A DNA stretch of 61,638 nucleotides. Origin: Eubacteriales bacterium. GTDB lineage: Bacteria > Bacillota > Clostridia > Lachnospirales > Lachnospiraceae. Position numbers and translations under genes: made by a program. Below are positions 17,969-26,576 of the stretch, piece by piece; the first letter of the stretch is position 1; each line of letters starts with the position of its first letter. The notes below the pieces were generated by a model. The model ran no database searches. It was not told the DNA's origin and saw only the letters and a list, made by a program, of their open reading frames with translations. The stretch is from positions 1 through 61,638 of the forward strand of contig JAUNGB010000021.1 of the NCBI GenBank assembly GCA_030524715.1, given 5' to 3'.

Positions 17969-18386
17969 ATGATAGAATTAGACAATAATGATCATTTAGT
18001 ATTTTTTGTTGCACTATCATCTTATACTTGTGGTAAAATATCGTCGACAGGTTTTCGATGACGGTGTATCAAAAAGGGCAAAGGAAATATTTGAGTATAT
18101 ATTGCCAAAATACAATATTACTTTGCAGGAATGTAATCATGACAAAGACCATATACACATATTGTTCAGGGCACATCCTAATACTGAAATCAGTAAATTC
18201 ATAAACGCATACAAAAGTGCCAGCAGCAGACTTCTGAAAAAAGAATTTCCTCAAATACGGCAAAAGCTTTGGAAAGAATATTTCTGGCGTCAGAGTTTTT
18301 GCCTGCTTACAACAGGCGGCGCACCAATTGAAGTTATCAAGCAATATATCGAGAGCCAGGGTCAAAAAGACAGAAAAAGGAGGTGA
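17969..18386 (+). pseudogene. tnpA: IS200-type Y1 transposase TnpA, frameshifted
   Basis: The N-terminal part starts at ATG 17969 (MIELDNNDHLVFF) and is thrown out of frame at a run of six T residues (18002-18007). The rest continues in another frame as LLHYHLILVVKYRRQVF. Five T residues would restore the frame. The body keeps the HUH motif HIHILF and the catalytic Tyr of IEVIKQYIESQG, so only the frame is damaged. Slippage on the T-run or a base-calling error could each still give a working enzyme. It is followed at 4 bp by tnpB. Confidence 0.85.
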
Positions 18387-18390
18387 AACA

Positions 18391-19488
18391 ATGGCGAATA
18401 AAGCTTACAAATTCAGAATATATCCAAATTCAGAGCAGCAGGTTTTGTTTGCCAGGACCTTTGGCTGTGTACGTTTTGTGTACAATCGTATGTTAGCTGA
18501 TAAAATCAAATATTATAAGGAAACAGGAAAAAAACTGAATAATACACCGGCACAATATAAAAAAGAGTATGAGTGGCTGAAGGAAGTAGACAGTCTTTCT
18601 TTAGCGAATGCTCAAATGAATTTGCAGAGAGCATATAACAACTTTTTTAGAAGGCCTGAAATGGGTTTTCCGAAATTCAAGTCTAAGAAATCGAATCGTA
18701 AAAGTTATACGACGAATTGCATAAACGGAAATATTTCGATTGAAAGCGGGTATATAAAACTCCCGAAGATCGGATTTGTGAAATTGAAACAGCATAGACG
18801 GATCCCATCCGGTTATAAACTGAAATCAGTGACGGTAAGTCAAACTGCGGGCGGACAATATTATGCAAGCGTTCTTTTTGAGTACGAAAGCCAAATACGG
18901 AAAAAAGAATTGTGTAATTTCTTAGGCCTGGATTTTTCCATGCATGGGCTGTACAAGGACAGCAATGGAAACGAGTCGGCTTATCCCAGGTATTACAGAC
19001 AGGCAGAGAAGCGATTGAAACGGGAACAACGCAGGCTCTCGCTCATGCAAAAGGGCTCTGAAAACAGAAACAGGCAAAGAATAAAAGTAGCGAAATTACA
19101 CGGAAAAGTTGCTAACCAAAGGAAAGATTTTCTACATAAGGAATCAAGGCAGATAGCCAATGTCTATGATTGTGTTTGTGTGGAGGATTTGGATATGAAA
19201 GCAATGTCACAGACATTAAACTTTGGAAAATCTGTATCTGATAATGGCTGGGGAATGTTTGTAACATTTTTGAAATACAAACTGGAAGAGCAGGGTAAAA
19301 GGCTTATAAAAGTAGATAAATTCTTTGCAAGCAGCCAGATCTGTTCCTGTTGTGGATACAAAAATTCTGAGACAAAAAATATGAGTATCAGAGCATGGGA
19401 TTGTCCTGAATGTGGAGCGCATCACGATAGAGATGAAAACGCTGCGATAAATATCAGAAATGAAGGAATGCGGATAGCATTTGCATAA
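18391..19488 (+). CDS. tnpB: TnpB RNA-guided nuclease of IS605 type
   Basis: TnpB proteins are RuvC nucleases guided by an RNA from the element's own right end. The 365-residue protein looks complete: an N-terminal helix-turn-helix-like part (YKFRIYPNSEQQVLF), RuvC-I Asp in LGLDFSMHG, RuvC-II Glu in CVEDLDMKAMS, a four-Cys zinc finger (CSCCGYK ... CPECGAHHD) and RuvC-III Asp in DRDENAAINI. ATG 18391 is chosen over an upstream in-frame start because AAAGGAGGTG precedes it directly. It follows the frameshifted tnpA. Confidence 0.95.
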   Translation: MANKAYKFRIYPNSEQQVLFARTFGCVRFVYNRMLADKIKYYKETGKKLNNTPAQYKKEYEWLKEVDSLSLANAQMNLQRAYNNFFRRPEMGFPKFKSKKSNRKSYTTNCINGNISIESGYIKLPKIGFVKLKQHRRIPSGYKLKSVTVSQTAGGQYYASVLFEYESQIRKKELCNFLGLDFSMHGLYKDSNGNESAYPRYYRQAEKRLKREQRRLSLMQKGSENRNRQRIKVAKLHGKVANQRKDFLHKESRQIANVYDCVCVEDLDMKAMSQTLNFGKSVSDNGWGMFVTFLKYKLEEQGKRLIKVDKFFASSQICSCCGYKNSETKNMSIRAWDCPECGAHHDRDENAAINIRNEGMRIAFA

Positions 19489-19620
19489 TTATGAAACAAA
19501 ACCGTGGGGCACACGGGGATAGCTCGCTTATGCTGTAGTCAGTGGACTACTCGAACGAGAACCGACTGCTTGCTTTTGCAAGAGGAAGTCCCTACTTCTT
19601 CAAGTAGGGGAGGATGTCAC
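19489..19620 (+). ncRNA. Putative omegaRNA scaffold and IS right end
   Basis: The 3' end of tnpB and the right end of IS605 elements normally encode the guide RNA. This stretch has several possible hairpins and ends in a perfect 8-bp stem with loop CTTC (19590-19609), followed by AGGATGTCAC. The guide would begin at about 19621, in DNA just upstream of the opp promoter. The boundaries are inferred and the RNA probably begins inside tnpB. Confidence 0.5.
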
Positions 19621-19636
19621 ATTCGCAGTTTGTTAC

Positions 19637-19665
19637 TTGCTTAAAGCGGAAAAGTGTGGTATAAT
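19637..19665 (+). promoter_or_regulatory. Promoter of the opp operon
   Basis: TTGCTT (19637-19642) and a perfect TATAAT (19660-19665) are separated by 17 bp. It begins only 17 bp after the estimated right end of the IS element, giving a leader of about 340 nt before oppB. Confidence 0.8.
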
Positions 19666-20015
19666 TCGACATACGTTTGGTTATTTATGAAAGCAAGGAG
19701 GCGAAAACGATACCTAAAGCTGTCTATATTGTATAGAATAGTGCTGTGAAGTCTCAGGTGTTTTATAAAAATCCTGGTATGCTGCCTGAGACAACATTAC
19801 ATAGATCTGTCTTCTTATTGGGCGCATGGTCAATACATGCTTATTGGGGCATGGCGGATACATGCAGGTTTTAGTATGGCAAATACATACAATTTTTATA
19901 AGCACACGAAACAGCCTTTGAAGCAGCTTTTGAGGGCTGTTATTTCGCATGTGGAAAGAATATGAAGGATGGATGTTTAAATACCGGGAAAAAGAAAAAA
20001 TAGGATGTGATAAGT
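19666..20015 (+). other. Structured leader of the opp operon
   Basis: The ~350-nt leader has no convincing gene. An AAGGAGG (19697-19703) precedes only an ATA-initiated eight-codon frame. A perfect 8-bp stem GTCTCAGG/CCTGAGAC sits at 19751-19792. Three 25-bp repeats follow at 19824-19898. A second hairpin AACAGCC/GGCTGTT occupies 19910-19941. The combination suggests protein binding or attenuation control; it does not match a riboswitch I recognise. Confidence 0.55.
19824..19898. repeat. Three 25-bp iterons in the opp leader
   Basis: Units begin at 19824, 19849 and 19874. Each has the pattern G(C/T)ATGG, three bases, ATACAT(G/A)C and an eight-base spacer. Within each unit GCATG and CATGC (or GTATG and CATAC) are inverted, so each unit is a possible dyad operator. 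The exact 25-bp spacing is about 2.4 helical turns. Confidence 0.75.
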
Positions 20016-20963
20016 ATGGCAAAATATTTTGCAAAAAGATTGGGAATGGCGCTGCTGACAATTCTGCTTGTGGCCTGTGTAACATTCCTTTTAATGAATG
20101 CAGTGCCGGGAAGTCCCTGGTTAAGTGAAAAGACGCCTTCAGAAGCAACTCTGGCTGCGCTGAATGCGAAGTACGGACTGGATAAGCCTGTTCCGGTTCA
20201 GTTAGTAAAGTATCTTGGCAATCTGCTCCACGGTGATTTCGGCGTATCCTTGAAGATGCAGAAGAATCGTGCTGTCTCAAGTATTATTATTGAAATGTTT
20301 CCAATATCTGCAAAGGTAGGCGCGATCGCACTGCTTTGGGCGGTGCTGGTAGGCATACCGTTAGGCTGTCTGGCCGCTTTTAAGCGCGGCAAGCTGACTG
20401 ACAGTATTTTGAGAGTGGTATGTACACTTGGAATCTCCATGCCAAGCTTTGTTGTGGCCTCCACATTGCTGGTGGTTTTTGCAGGCGGACTGGCGTCGCT
20501 GAAATTCTTCCCGACGATTTTTGACGCCTCGCTGGGCTGGCGTTCCTATGTGCTGCCCTGTTTTTCGCTGGGATTTTATCCTATGTGCTATACGGCCCGT
20601 CAGACACGTTCCGCCATGCTGGATGCTCTGAATCAGGAATACATTAAAACAGCAAGAGCCAAAGGTCTGAAAAATAAAAAGATCATTTTTAAGCATGCGC
20701 TGAGAAACGCATTGATCCCGGTTATTACTTATCTGGGACCGCAGGTTGCGTTCACCCTTTGCGGAGGCTTCGTCGTAGAGAGCGTTTTCTCCATTCCGGG
20801 GCTTGGACGTTATCTGGTGCAGTCCATTCAGAACCGTGATTACCCGGTTATTATGGGAACCACCATTTTCGTCGCTTCCTTTGTTATTCTGATGAATCTT
20901 GTGGTGGATCTTCTTTACAGGCTGGCGGATCCGAGGATCGACCTGACGAAGGGAGGAGAATAA
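20016..20963 (+). CDS. oppB: Oligopeptide ABC transporter permease OppB
   Basis: A 315-residue membrane protein of the OppB/DppB type with six hydrophobic segments. The N-terminus (FAKRLGMALLTILLVACVTFLLM) is the usual first segment. The cytoplasmic EAA loop is present (EYIKTARAKGLKNKKIIFKHALRNALIP), where the ATPases dock. ATG 20016 is preferred over the GTG nine bases upstream because TAGGAT lies at proper distance. It is first in a five-gene operon, two bases from oppC. Substrate (peptides versus nickel or other solutes) is not certain from sequence. Confidence 0.93.
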   Translation: MAKYFAKRLGMALLTILLVACVTFLLMNAVPGSPWLSEKTPSEATLAALNAKYGLDKPVPVQLVKYLGNLLHGDFGVSLKMQKNRAVSSIIIEMFPISAKVGAIALLWAVLVGIPLGCLAAFKRGKLTDSILRVVCTLGISMPSFVVASTLLVVFAGGLASLKFFPTIFDASLGWRSYVLPCFSLGFYPMCYTARQTRSAMLDALNQEYIKTARAKGLKNKKIIFKHALRNALIPVITYLGPQVAFTLCGGFVVESVFSIPGLGRYLVQSIQNRDYPVIMGTTIFVASFVILMNLVVDLLYRLADPRIDLTKGGE

Positions 20964-20965
20964 AC

Positions 20966-22321
20966 GTGGCGGAAAAGAAAAAAATAAAACGTTGCCCTGT
21001 CAGCTTTCAGCCGGATATTGAATCCCTGCTGGAGGATCTGTCAGAGGACGATTTCAGCCCTGCGTCCAGGGAAGAAAAGGATGACTTTATACAGGATCGT
21101 CAGAGCGTTTCTTATTGGAAGGACGCATGGCGGAGATTAAAGAAAAATGTTGTGGCTATGGTAGCGCTGGGCGTGATCATATTCCTGTTTCTGTTTGCGT
21201 TTGCAGGACCTTTGTTTGTTCCTTACGGATACGAAGAGTTTAATTCCGGCGCGGAGAACTTATTCCCATATCATTATACTTTAGAAGACCAGCAGCGCCT
21301 GGATGAGGAAATTGCGGCGAGAACACAGACTGACGTTGTGGATGTAGACGAGATGATCGCCCAGGCACAGGCAGAGGCTGAAGCCAACGGAGAAAAATTT
21401 ACGAAAAAGGATGAGGCTGTGATCAGGGCTCAGGCAAAGGTTGCGGCAAAAAGCAACACCTCTGAAGACTCTGAGGACGTGGATCAGGAAGCCGTCCGCA
21501 AGGAACTGGGAATTAAAAAGCATTTGTTCGGCTATTCCACGGAGGAACTGGAGAGAAAGGCCGCCGGAGAAAAGGTATTCCCCCATATATTCGGTACGGA
21601 TATGTACGGGCGTGATATTCTGGTCCGTGTGATGTACGGCGCCCGGGTGTCCATGTCCGTAGGCGTATTTGCGGCCCTTTTGGTATTGGTCATCGGAGCT
21701 GTGTACGGCTCCATTTCCGGATACTGCGGCGGAAAGGTGGACGCCGTGATGCAGCGTATTGTGGAATTGATCTATTCAGTTCCTGAGATGCTGGTAGTTC
21801 TTTTGATCGCAACGGCTATGAAGCCGATTTTAACAGAATATGTGAACTCAGGAGGCGGCGGACCGCTGAAGTCCTTTGTTTCCGTGCTCGGCCCGAACCT
21901 GATCTCCATGTTTATCGCATTCGGCATGCTGTACTGGGTAACCATGAGCCGTATTATCCGCGGACAGGTGCTGCAGTTGAAACAGCAGGAGTATGTTACT
22001 GCCGCAAGGGCATTGGGCGCTTCCGGCGGACGGATCATCCGCCGTCATCTGCTGCCTAACTGTATCGGTCAGATCGTAGTTACCACCTGCCTGCAGATCC
22101 CGTCTGCGATCTTCCTGGAATCCTTTTTGTCCTATCTTGGCGTGGGCGTATCGGCGCCGCTGCCAAGTCTTGGTTCCATGGCAACGGACGCACTCAGCGG
22201 CATGTATACTTATACTTATCGTCTGATCGTTCCGTCGGTCGTCCTCAGTGTTATGATCCTGGCCTTTAATCTCTTTGGCGACGGCTTAAGAGACGCGCTG
22301 GATCCGAAGCTGAAAAAGTAA
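20966..22321 (+). CDS. oppC: Oligopeptide ABC transporter permease OppC with large extracytoplasmic insert
   Basis: At 451 residues it is about 150 longer than usual OppC proteins. TM1 (VAMVALGVIIFLFLFAFAGPLF) is near residue 55. The conserved FGTDMYGRDILVRVMYGARVS comes only near residue 208. In between lies a charged, Ala/Glu/Gln-rich helical insert (roughly 95-195), which by topology faces the outside. The rest has the normal membrane segments and EAA loop (TAARALGASGGRIIRRHLLPN). GTG start behind GGGAGGAG, two bases after oppB. Confidence 0.92.
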   Translation: MAEKKKIKRCPVSFQPDIESLLEDLSEDDFSPASREEKDDFIQDRQSVSYWKDAWRRLKKNVVAMVALGVIIFLFLFAFAGPLFVPYGYEEFNSGAENLFPYHYTLEDQQRLDEEIAARTQTDVVDVDEMIAQAQAEAEANGEKFTKKDEAVIRAQAKVAAKSNTSEDSEDVDQEAVRKELGIKKHLFGYSTEELERKAAGEKVFPHIFGTDMYGRDILVRVMYGARVSMSVGVFAALLVLVIGAVYGSISGYCGGKVDAVMQRIVELIYSVPEMLVVLLIATAMKPILTEYVNSGGGGPLKSFVSVLGPNLISMFIAFGMLYWVTMSRIIRGQVLQLKQQEYVTAARALGASGGRIIRRHLLPNCIGQIVVTTCLQIPSAIFLESFLSYLGVGVSAPLPSLGSMATDALSGMYTYTYRLIVPSVVLSVMILAFNLFGDGLRDALDPKLKK

Positions 22322-22338
22322 AGAAGGAGGTAGGTACG

Positions 22339-23352
22339 ATGTCTGAACAGAAGAATAATACAAAATTATTGGAAGTAAAAGACCTGAAAGTCTCCTTCTT
22401 CACTCCGGCAGGGGAAGTAAAAGCCGTAGGAGGGATCTCCTACGACCTGAATTATGGAGAGGTCATGGGAGTGGTTGGCGAATCCGGTTCCGGCAAGAGC
22501 CAGGAGGCGTATTCCATTATGGGGCTTCTGCAGTCCCCGGGTAAGGTGATCGGCGGTTCCATTACCTTTGAGGGGCAGGATGTGCTTTCCTTTTCCAAGG
22601 ACGAGATGACGTCCTTCAGAGGCAATAAGGTGGCTATGATCTTCCAGAACCCGATGACCTGTCTGAATCCGGTGTATACCATCGGCAATCAGCTTGTAGA
22701 AGCGCTGCGCGCCCATGATAAAAAAATCACCAAGGCAGAGGCGGAAAAGCGCGCCATGGAAATGATGGAAATGGTGGGCATCAATAACGTAGAGAAGCGT
22801 ATGAAGCAGTATCCCCACGAGTTTTCCGGCGGTATGCGCCAGAGGGTTATGATCGCCATGGGCCTGATCTGCCATCCCAAGCTTCTGATCGCCGATGAGC
22901 CCACTACGGCCCTGGATGTTACCATTCAGGCCCAGATTCTGGATCTGATGAAGGATTTACAGAAGAAGACGGGAATGGGAATTATTTTTATCACGCATAA
23001 TCTTGGCGTGGTGGCAGATATCTGTGACAAGGTATCCGTTATGTATGCGGGAAAAATTGTAGAACAGGGACCTGTGGACGATATTTTTTATGCGCCCGCC
23101 CATCCGTATACGAAGGGCCTTCTGCGCTCCATGCCCCGCGTGGACGCCCAGAGCTATGAACGTCTGATCCCTATTGAGGGAACGCCTGTGGATATGCTGA
23201 ATCCGCCGGAGGGCTGCCCGTTTGCGCCCAGATGCGAGAGCTGTATGAAAATATGCCTGAAAAAAATGCCTCCGTATGTGGAAGTGGGAGAGAAACACCG
23301 TTCGGCATGTTGGCTGCGCGTACAGGAACAGATAAAAGGGGAGGAAAAGTAA
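22339..23352 (+). CDS. oppD: Oligopeptide ABC transporter ATPase OppD
   Basis: A 337-residue ABC ATPase that powers import with OppF. Walker A is GESGSGKS near residue 49, the signature FSGGMRQRV near 160, and Walker B LLIADEPTTALDV near 180. The C-terminal extension has the oligopeptide-transporter Cys cluster (GCPFAPRCESCMKIC), which may bind a metal or Fe-S cluster as known for some Opp/Dpp ATPases. The start is ATG behind AAGAAGGAGG. It ends one base before oppF. Confidence 0.95.
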   Translation: MSEQKNNTKLLEVKDLKVSFFTPAGEVKAVGGISYDLNYGEVMGVVGESGSGKSQEAYSIMGLLQSPGKVIGGSITFEGQDVLSFSKDEMTSFRGNKVAMIFQNPMTCLNPVYTIGNQLVEALRAHDKKITKAEAEKRAMEMMEMVGINNVEKRMKQYPHEFSGGMRQRVMIAMGLICHPKLLIADEPTTALDVTIQAQILDLMKDLQKKTGMGIIFITHNLGVVADICDKVSVMYAGKIVEQGPVDDIFYAPAHPYTKGLLRSMPRVDAQSYERLIPIEGTPVDMLNPPEGCPFAPRCESCMKICLKKMPPYVEVGEKHRSACWLRVQEQIKGEEK

Positions 23353-23353
23353 A

Positions 23354-24367
23354 ATGGCAAAAGAAGAAAAGAATCTCCTTGAAATAAAAGATCTGAGAAA
23401 ATATTTTCCGATTAAAGGAGTCAAGGGACCGGGAGTACAGGCGGTTCAGGATGTTTCTCTTTTTATTAAAAAAGGAGAAACACTGGGTCTTGTAGGAGAG
23501 TCCGGCTGCGGCAAAACGACCCTTGGCAGAACGATCCTGCGGCTTTATGAACCTACGGGCGGTACGATCATCTATGACGGAGAGCCCATCTATGATAATC
23601 CCCTTGGGCCGGATGGAAAGCCGCTGGGCAAGGCAAAGGCTGTAAAAATGCTTCCCTACCGCAGAAAAATGCAGATCATTTTTCAGGATCCGTCAGCGTC
23701 TCTGGACCCGCGTATGACAGTAGGGGAAATTATCGGAGAGGCAATTGATATCCATAAGCTTGCGGCAAGCAAAAAAGACCGCGCCGACATGATCAAAGAA
23801 CTGCTGGGGCGCGTAGGCCTGAATACCGAGCATGCAAACCGTTATCCCCATGAATTTTCAGGAGGACAGCAGCAGCGTGTGGGTATTGCCCGTGCACTGG
23901 CTGTAAAGCCGGAGTTTATCGTATGTGACGAGCCGATCTCGGCTCTGGACGTTTCCATTCAGTCACAGGTCGTAAACATGCTGGAGGATATGCAGCAGGA
24001 ATTGGGGCTTACCTATCTGTTTATCGCCCATGACCTGTCTGTAGTGCGTCATATTTCCAACAGGATCGGCGTTATGTACCTTGGTTCCCTTGTGGAGCTT
24101 GGGGAGAGCTATGAACTGAACCGCCATCCCATCCATCCATATACCCAGACGCTCCTTTCCGCAGTGCCGGTTCCTGACCCGCAGTTGAGCCGCACAAGAC
24201 AGAGGATCATTCTGGAGGGGGATGTGCCCAGTCCTATGAATCCGCCAAGCGGATGCCGTTTCCACACCAGATGTCCCTATGCCACAGAGCAGTGCAGCCG
24301 GGAGACGCCGAAATTCAAGGAACATGAGCCGGGACACTGGGCGGCCTGCCATTTGTTGGATAAGTAA
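23354..24367 (+). CDS. oppF: Oligopeptide ABC transporter ATPase OppF
   Basis: A 337-residue ABC ATPase paralogous to OppD. Walker A GESGCGKT is near residue 51, the signature [15 protein letters not shown] near 170, and Walker [14 protein letters not shown] near 190. The C-terminus has [16 protein letters not shown], the oligopeptide-family extension. It follows oppD directly with a GGGGAGG site overlapping the oppD end. A hairpin lies between it and oppA, as expected where the binding protein is expressed more strongly than the membrane components. Confidence 0.95.
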   Translation: MAKEEKNLLEIKDLRKYFPIKGVKGPGVQAVQDVSLFIKKGETLGLVGESGCGKTTLGRTILRLYEPTGGTIIYDGEPIYDNPLGPDGKPLGKAKAVKMLPYRRKMQIIFQDPSASLDPRMTVGEIIGEAIDIHKLAASKKDRADMIKELLGRVGLNTEHANRYPHEFSGGQQQRVGIARALAVKPEFIVCDEPISALDVSIQSQVVNMLEDMQQELGLTYLFIAHDLSVVRHISNRIGVMYLGSLVELGESYELNRHPIHPYTQTLLSAVPVPDPQLSRTRQRIILEGDVPSPMNPPSGCRFHTRCPYATEQCSRETPKFKEHEPGHWAACHLLDK

Positions 24368-24389
24368 TATAGGTTAGCCCGTCCGATAT

Positions 24390-24426
24390 CCATGCACCAT
24401 TGCGTACGAGTACGCATGATCCATGG
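24390..24426 (+). other. Intercistronic hairpin between oppF and oppA
   Basis: TGCGTA/TACGCA with loop CGAG (24401-24416) sits inside an outer CCATG/CATGG pair. No T-run follows, so it is more likely an RNA-stability or partial-termination element than a full terminator. Confidence 0.5.
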
Positions 24427-24517
24427 CTGCCGTCCGGGACTTTTACAAGGTATTATGCTCTTCGGGGCTGTAAATACATGCGCAGGACTGCGCAAAAATA
24501 AAAAGGAGGATATGTTA

Positions 24518-26182
24518 ATGAAAGCAAAAAAATTTATGTCTCTGACATTATCTGCTGCTATGGTTGCAAGCCTGGCAACAGGAACGTCCGTATTTGCTGA
24601 GGAAGGGGGGGCTTCTTCTGAAGGCTTTAACATTGCAGTGTGCCTGGCATCTGAACCTCAGAGTATTGACCCGGCGTTAAACTCTGCAGTTGACGGCGGA
24701 ATTATGATCAACCATATGTTTGAGGGCCTTGCCAAATGGGTTGACGACGGTGAAGGCAATGCTGTTACTGCTCCGGGACAGGCTGAATCCTGGGAAAAGA
24801 CTGAAAACGAAGACGGTACTGTTACCTATACCTTTACCCTGCGTGACGGAATCAAATGGTCCGATGGCAAGGATGTAACAGCAGGAGATTTTGAATATAG
24901 CTGGAAACGTCTGGCAAATCCGGATACTGCTGCTGACTACAACTATATGATCCAGATGGTAAAAGGCTATGCAGAGGTTGCCGACGGAAGCGCAGACCCG
25001 GATACTCTTGCAGTAAAGGCACTTGATGATAAAACCCTGGAAGTTGTATTAACCTACGACTGCCCGTATTTTGAGGGAATTATGGCATTCCCGGCAACCT
25101 ACCCTGTTCGTGAGGATATGGTAGAGGGAAACGACGAGTGGACCTATGACACAGCAACCTATATCGGAAATGGTCCATACAAGATGAAGGAATGGACACA
25201 TAATGCGTCTATCGTAGTTGAAAAGAATGAAAATTACTATGACTACGATAATCTTGGACCGGATACGATTCAGTTTACGCTTCTGGATGACAACAATGCA
25301 ATGCTGGCAGGTTACAAGAGCGGCGAGCTTGACTTTATCGAAAACCTGCCGGTAGACGAACTTCCAAACTATCTGGCATCCGGCGAACTGGAAATCGGAG
25401 ATTATCTGGGAACCTATTATGTATGCTTTAATACAGAAGACGAAGTTTTCTCTGATCCAAAGGTTCGTAAAGCATTCTCTCTGGTAATTGACCGTAACTA
25501 TATTGTTGAGAATGTTTCCCAGTCCGGTGAGGTTCCGGCAACAGGCTATGTACCGGCCGGCGTGTATGACGCAGAGGGTGCAAGCGGTGATGATTTCCGT
25601 ACGGTAGGCGGAGAATATTACAGCGTTGCAGAGGAAGATTACGAAGCTAACTGTGAAGAAGCACGCGCTCTTCTGGCAGAGGCAGGCTATCCGGACGGCG
25701 AAGGCTTCCCGACTGTTGAGTATTTATATAATACCGACGACAAGCACAAAAAGATCGGCGAGGCTCTTCAGAATATGTGGCAGGAAGAACTTGGCGTAAC
25801 AGTAACTCTGGATAACCAGGACTGGAACGTATTCCTTGAAAACAGAAAAGAAGGTAACTATCAGATCGCTCGTAACGGCTGGATCGCAGACTACAATGAT
25901 CCTTGCTCTTTCCTGGATATGTGGTATACTGACGGCGGAAACAACGACGCACAGTACTCCAACCCGGATTACGATGCTAAGATCGATGAAGCTACATCTA
26001 CTTCCGTGCCGGAAGAACGTATGGAAGCATTCCATGCAGCAGAAGACATTCTGATCAAGGATGACAGCGTTCTGGCTCCGATCTACTTCTATACACAGCC
26101 ATATATGCTTGCAGACGATATCGAAGGCATGTACTATACACCGCTTGGATACTTCTTCTTCGGATATACATCCCGGAAATAA
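24518..26182 (+). CDS. oppA: Oligopeptide ABC transporter substrate-binding protein OppA, without lipobox
   Basis: The 554-residue SBP_bac_5-type protein has a signal peptide ending TGTSVFAEEGG, which looks like an ordinary signal-peptidase-I site. No cysteine stands at the expected lipidation position; the only nearby Cys is inside the mature fold (NIAVCLASEP). Family marks are SIDPALNSAVDGG near the N-terminus, YTFTLRDGIKWSDGK, and VRKAFSLVIDRNYI. ATG 24518 is chosen because AGGAGGA is seven bases upstream, against one base for ATG 24512. A surface-retained form would need another tether. Confidence 0.9.
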   Translation: MKAKKFMSLTLSAAMVASLATGTSVFAEEGGASSEGFNIAVCLASEPQSIDPALNSAVDGGIMINHMFEGLAKWVDDGEGNAVTAPGQAESWEKTENEDGTVTYTFTLRDGIKWSDGKDVTAGDFEYSWKRLANPDTAADYNYMIQMVKGYAEVADGSADPDTLAVKALDDKTLEVVLTYDCPYFEGIMAFPATYPVREDMVEGNDEWTYDTATYIGNGPYKMKEWTHNASIVVEKNENYYDYDNLGPDTIQFTLLDDNNAMLAGYKSGELDFIENLPVDELPNYLASGELEIGDYLGTYYVCFNTEDEVFSDPKVRKAFSLVIDRNYIVENVSQSGEVPATGYVPAGVYDAEGASGDDFRTVGGEYYSVAEEDYEANCEEARALLAEAGYPDGEGFPTVEYLYNTDDKHKKIGEALQNMWQEELGVTVTLDNQDWNVFLENRKEGNYQIARNGWIADYNDPCSFLDMWYTDGGNNDAQYSNPDYDAKIDEATSTSVPEERMEAFHAAEDILIKDDSVLAPIYFYTQPYMLADDIEGMYYTPLGYFFFGYTSRK

Positions 26183-26298
26183 GACAGGCGTATTTATGAA
26201 GAAATAGGCGTGCAGCGCCGCCAAATGGACGGAAACACGTGCGTTTGGCGCGGGCTGAACGCAGGCTTCAGGACTCGCGAGCGAGTTTAAGCATATAA

Positions 26299-26346
26299 TC
26301 TCCCGGTTTTTGCGGCATTTGTCAGGCCGCAGCCGGGGGATTTTTA
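26299..26346 (+). terminator. Terminator of the opp operon
   Basis: TCCCGG (26301-26306) pairs with CCGGGGGA (26333-26340), with an inner GCGGC/GCCGC stem, followed by TTTTTA. Confidence 0.85.
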
Positions 26347-26347
26347 T

Positions 26348-26449
26348 GTATCAGATGCGGGATGACTCCCGTCTCTATAGGCGGTGAGTAACGAATTTGT
26401 ATCAGATGTGGGATGACTCCCGCCTCTATAGGCGGTGAGTAACGAATTT
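26348..26449 (+). repeat. Two tandem 51-bp units
   Basis: Units 26348-26398 and 26399-26449 differ at two positions only. Each runs from GTATCAGATG through CTATAGGCGG to AACGAATTT. The second abuts the 125-bp module, whose start resembles the unit start. A diverged partial unit precedes the other 125-bp copy at 59256-59280. Confidence 0.93.
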
Positions 26450-26451
26450 GT

Positions 26452-26576
26452 ATCAGTGGCGTGATTCAATCCCTCATCTGATATATGCTCCGCGGGGATG
26501 TGCAGGGATTCGGTTTGGAATTATGTCAGCGTAACTGACCCGAATCCCGCACCAAGACTCGCGAGCGAGTCTTGAA
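26452..26576 (+). repeat. 125-bp structured intergenic repeat, copy 1
   Basis: It matches 59281-59405 over the full length with about five substitutions. It contains two strong dyads: GGGATTCGG/CCGAATCCC enclosing GTCAG/CTGAC, and CAAGACTCGC/GCGAGTCTTG with a two-base centre. It ends 18 bp before the M42 peptidase start codon. Confidence 0.95.

Larger units (their letters stand above)
17855..19620 (+). mobile_element. IS200/IS605-family insertion sequence
   Basis: A tnpA-tnpB pair in the usual order is bounded by subterminal hairpins rather than inverted repeats. The left hairpin region includes GTCTCCCGCC and GGTAGGGGA near 17862-17885. The right end has CCCTACTT/AAGTAGGG (19590-19609). Exact ends are estimated, because this family makes no target duplication. 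tnpA is frameshifted and tnpB intact, so the element may depend on TnpA supplied elsewhere. Confidence 0.85.

Noticed and set aside
18001-18007. Programmed frameshift in tnpA
   Set aside because: A T-run could slip, but the family normally uses one frame and no stimulatory structure is obvious, so loss or sequencing error is simpler.
19694-19735. Leader peptide before opp
   Set aside because: AAGGAGG is present but the first codon is ATA and only eight codons follow; too weak to annotate.
19666-20015. Riboswitch in the opp leader
   Set aside because: Hairpins and iterons are present but I cannot match any known aptamer core.
26348-26449. CRISPR-like array
   Set aside because: Only two adjacent 51-bp units without unique spacers and no cas genes in the window.
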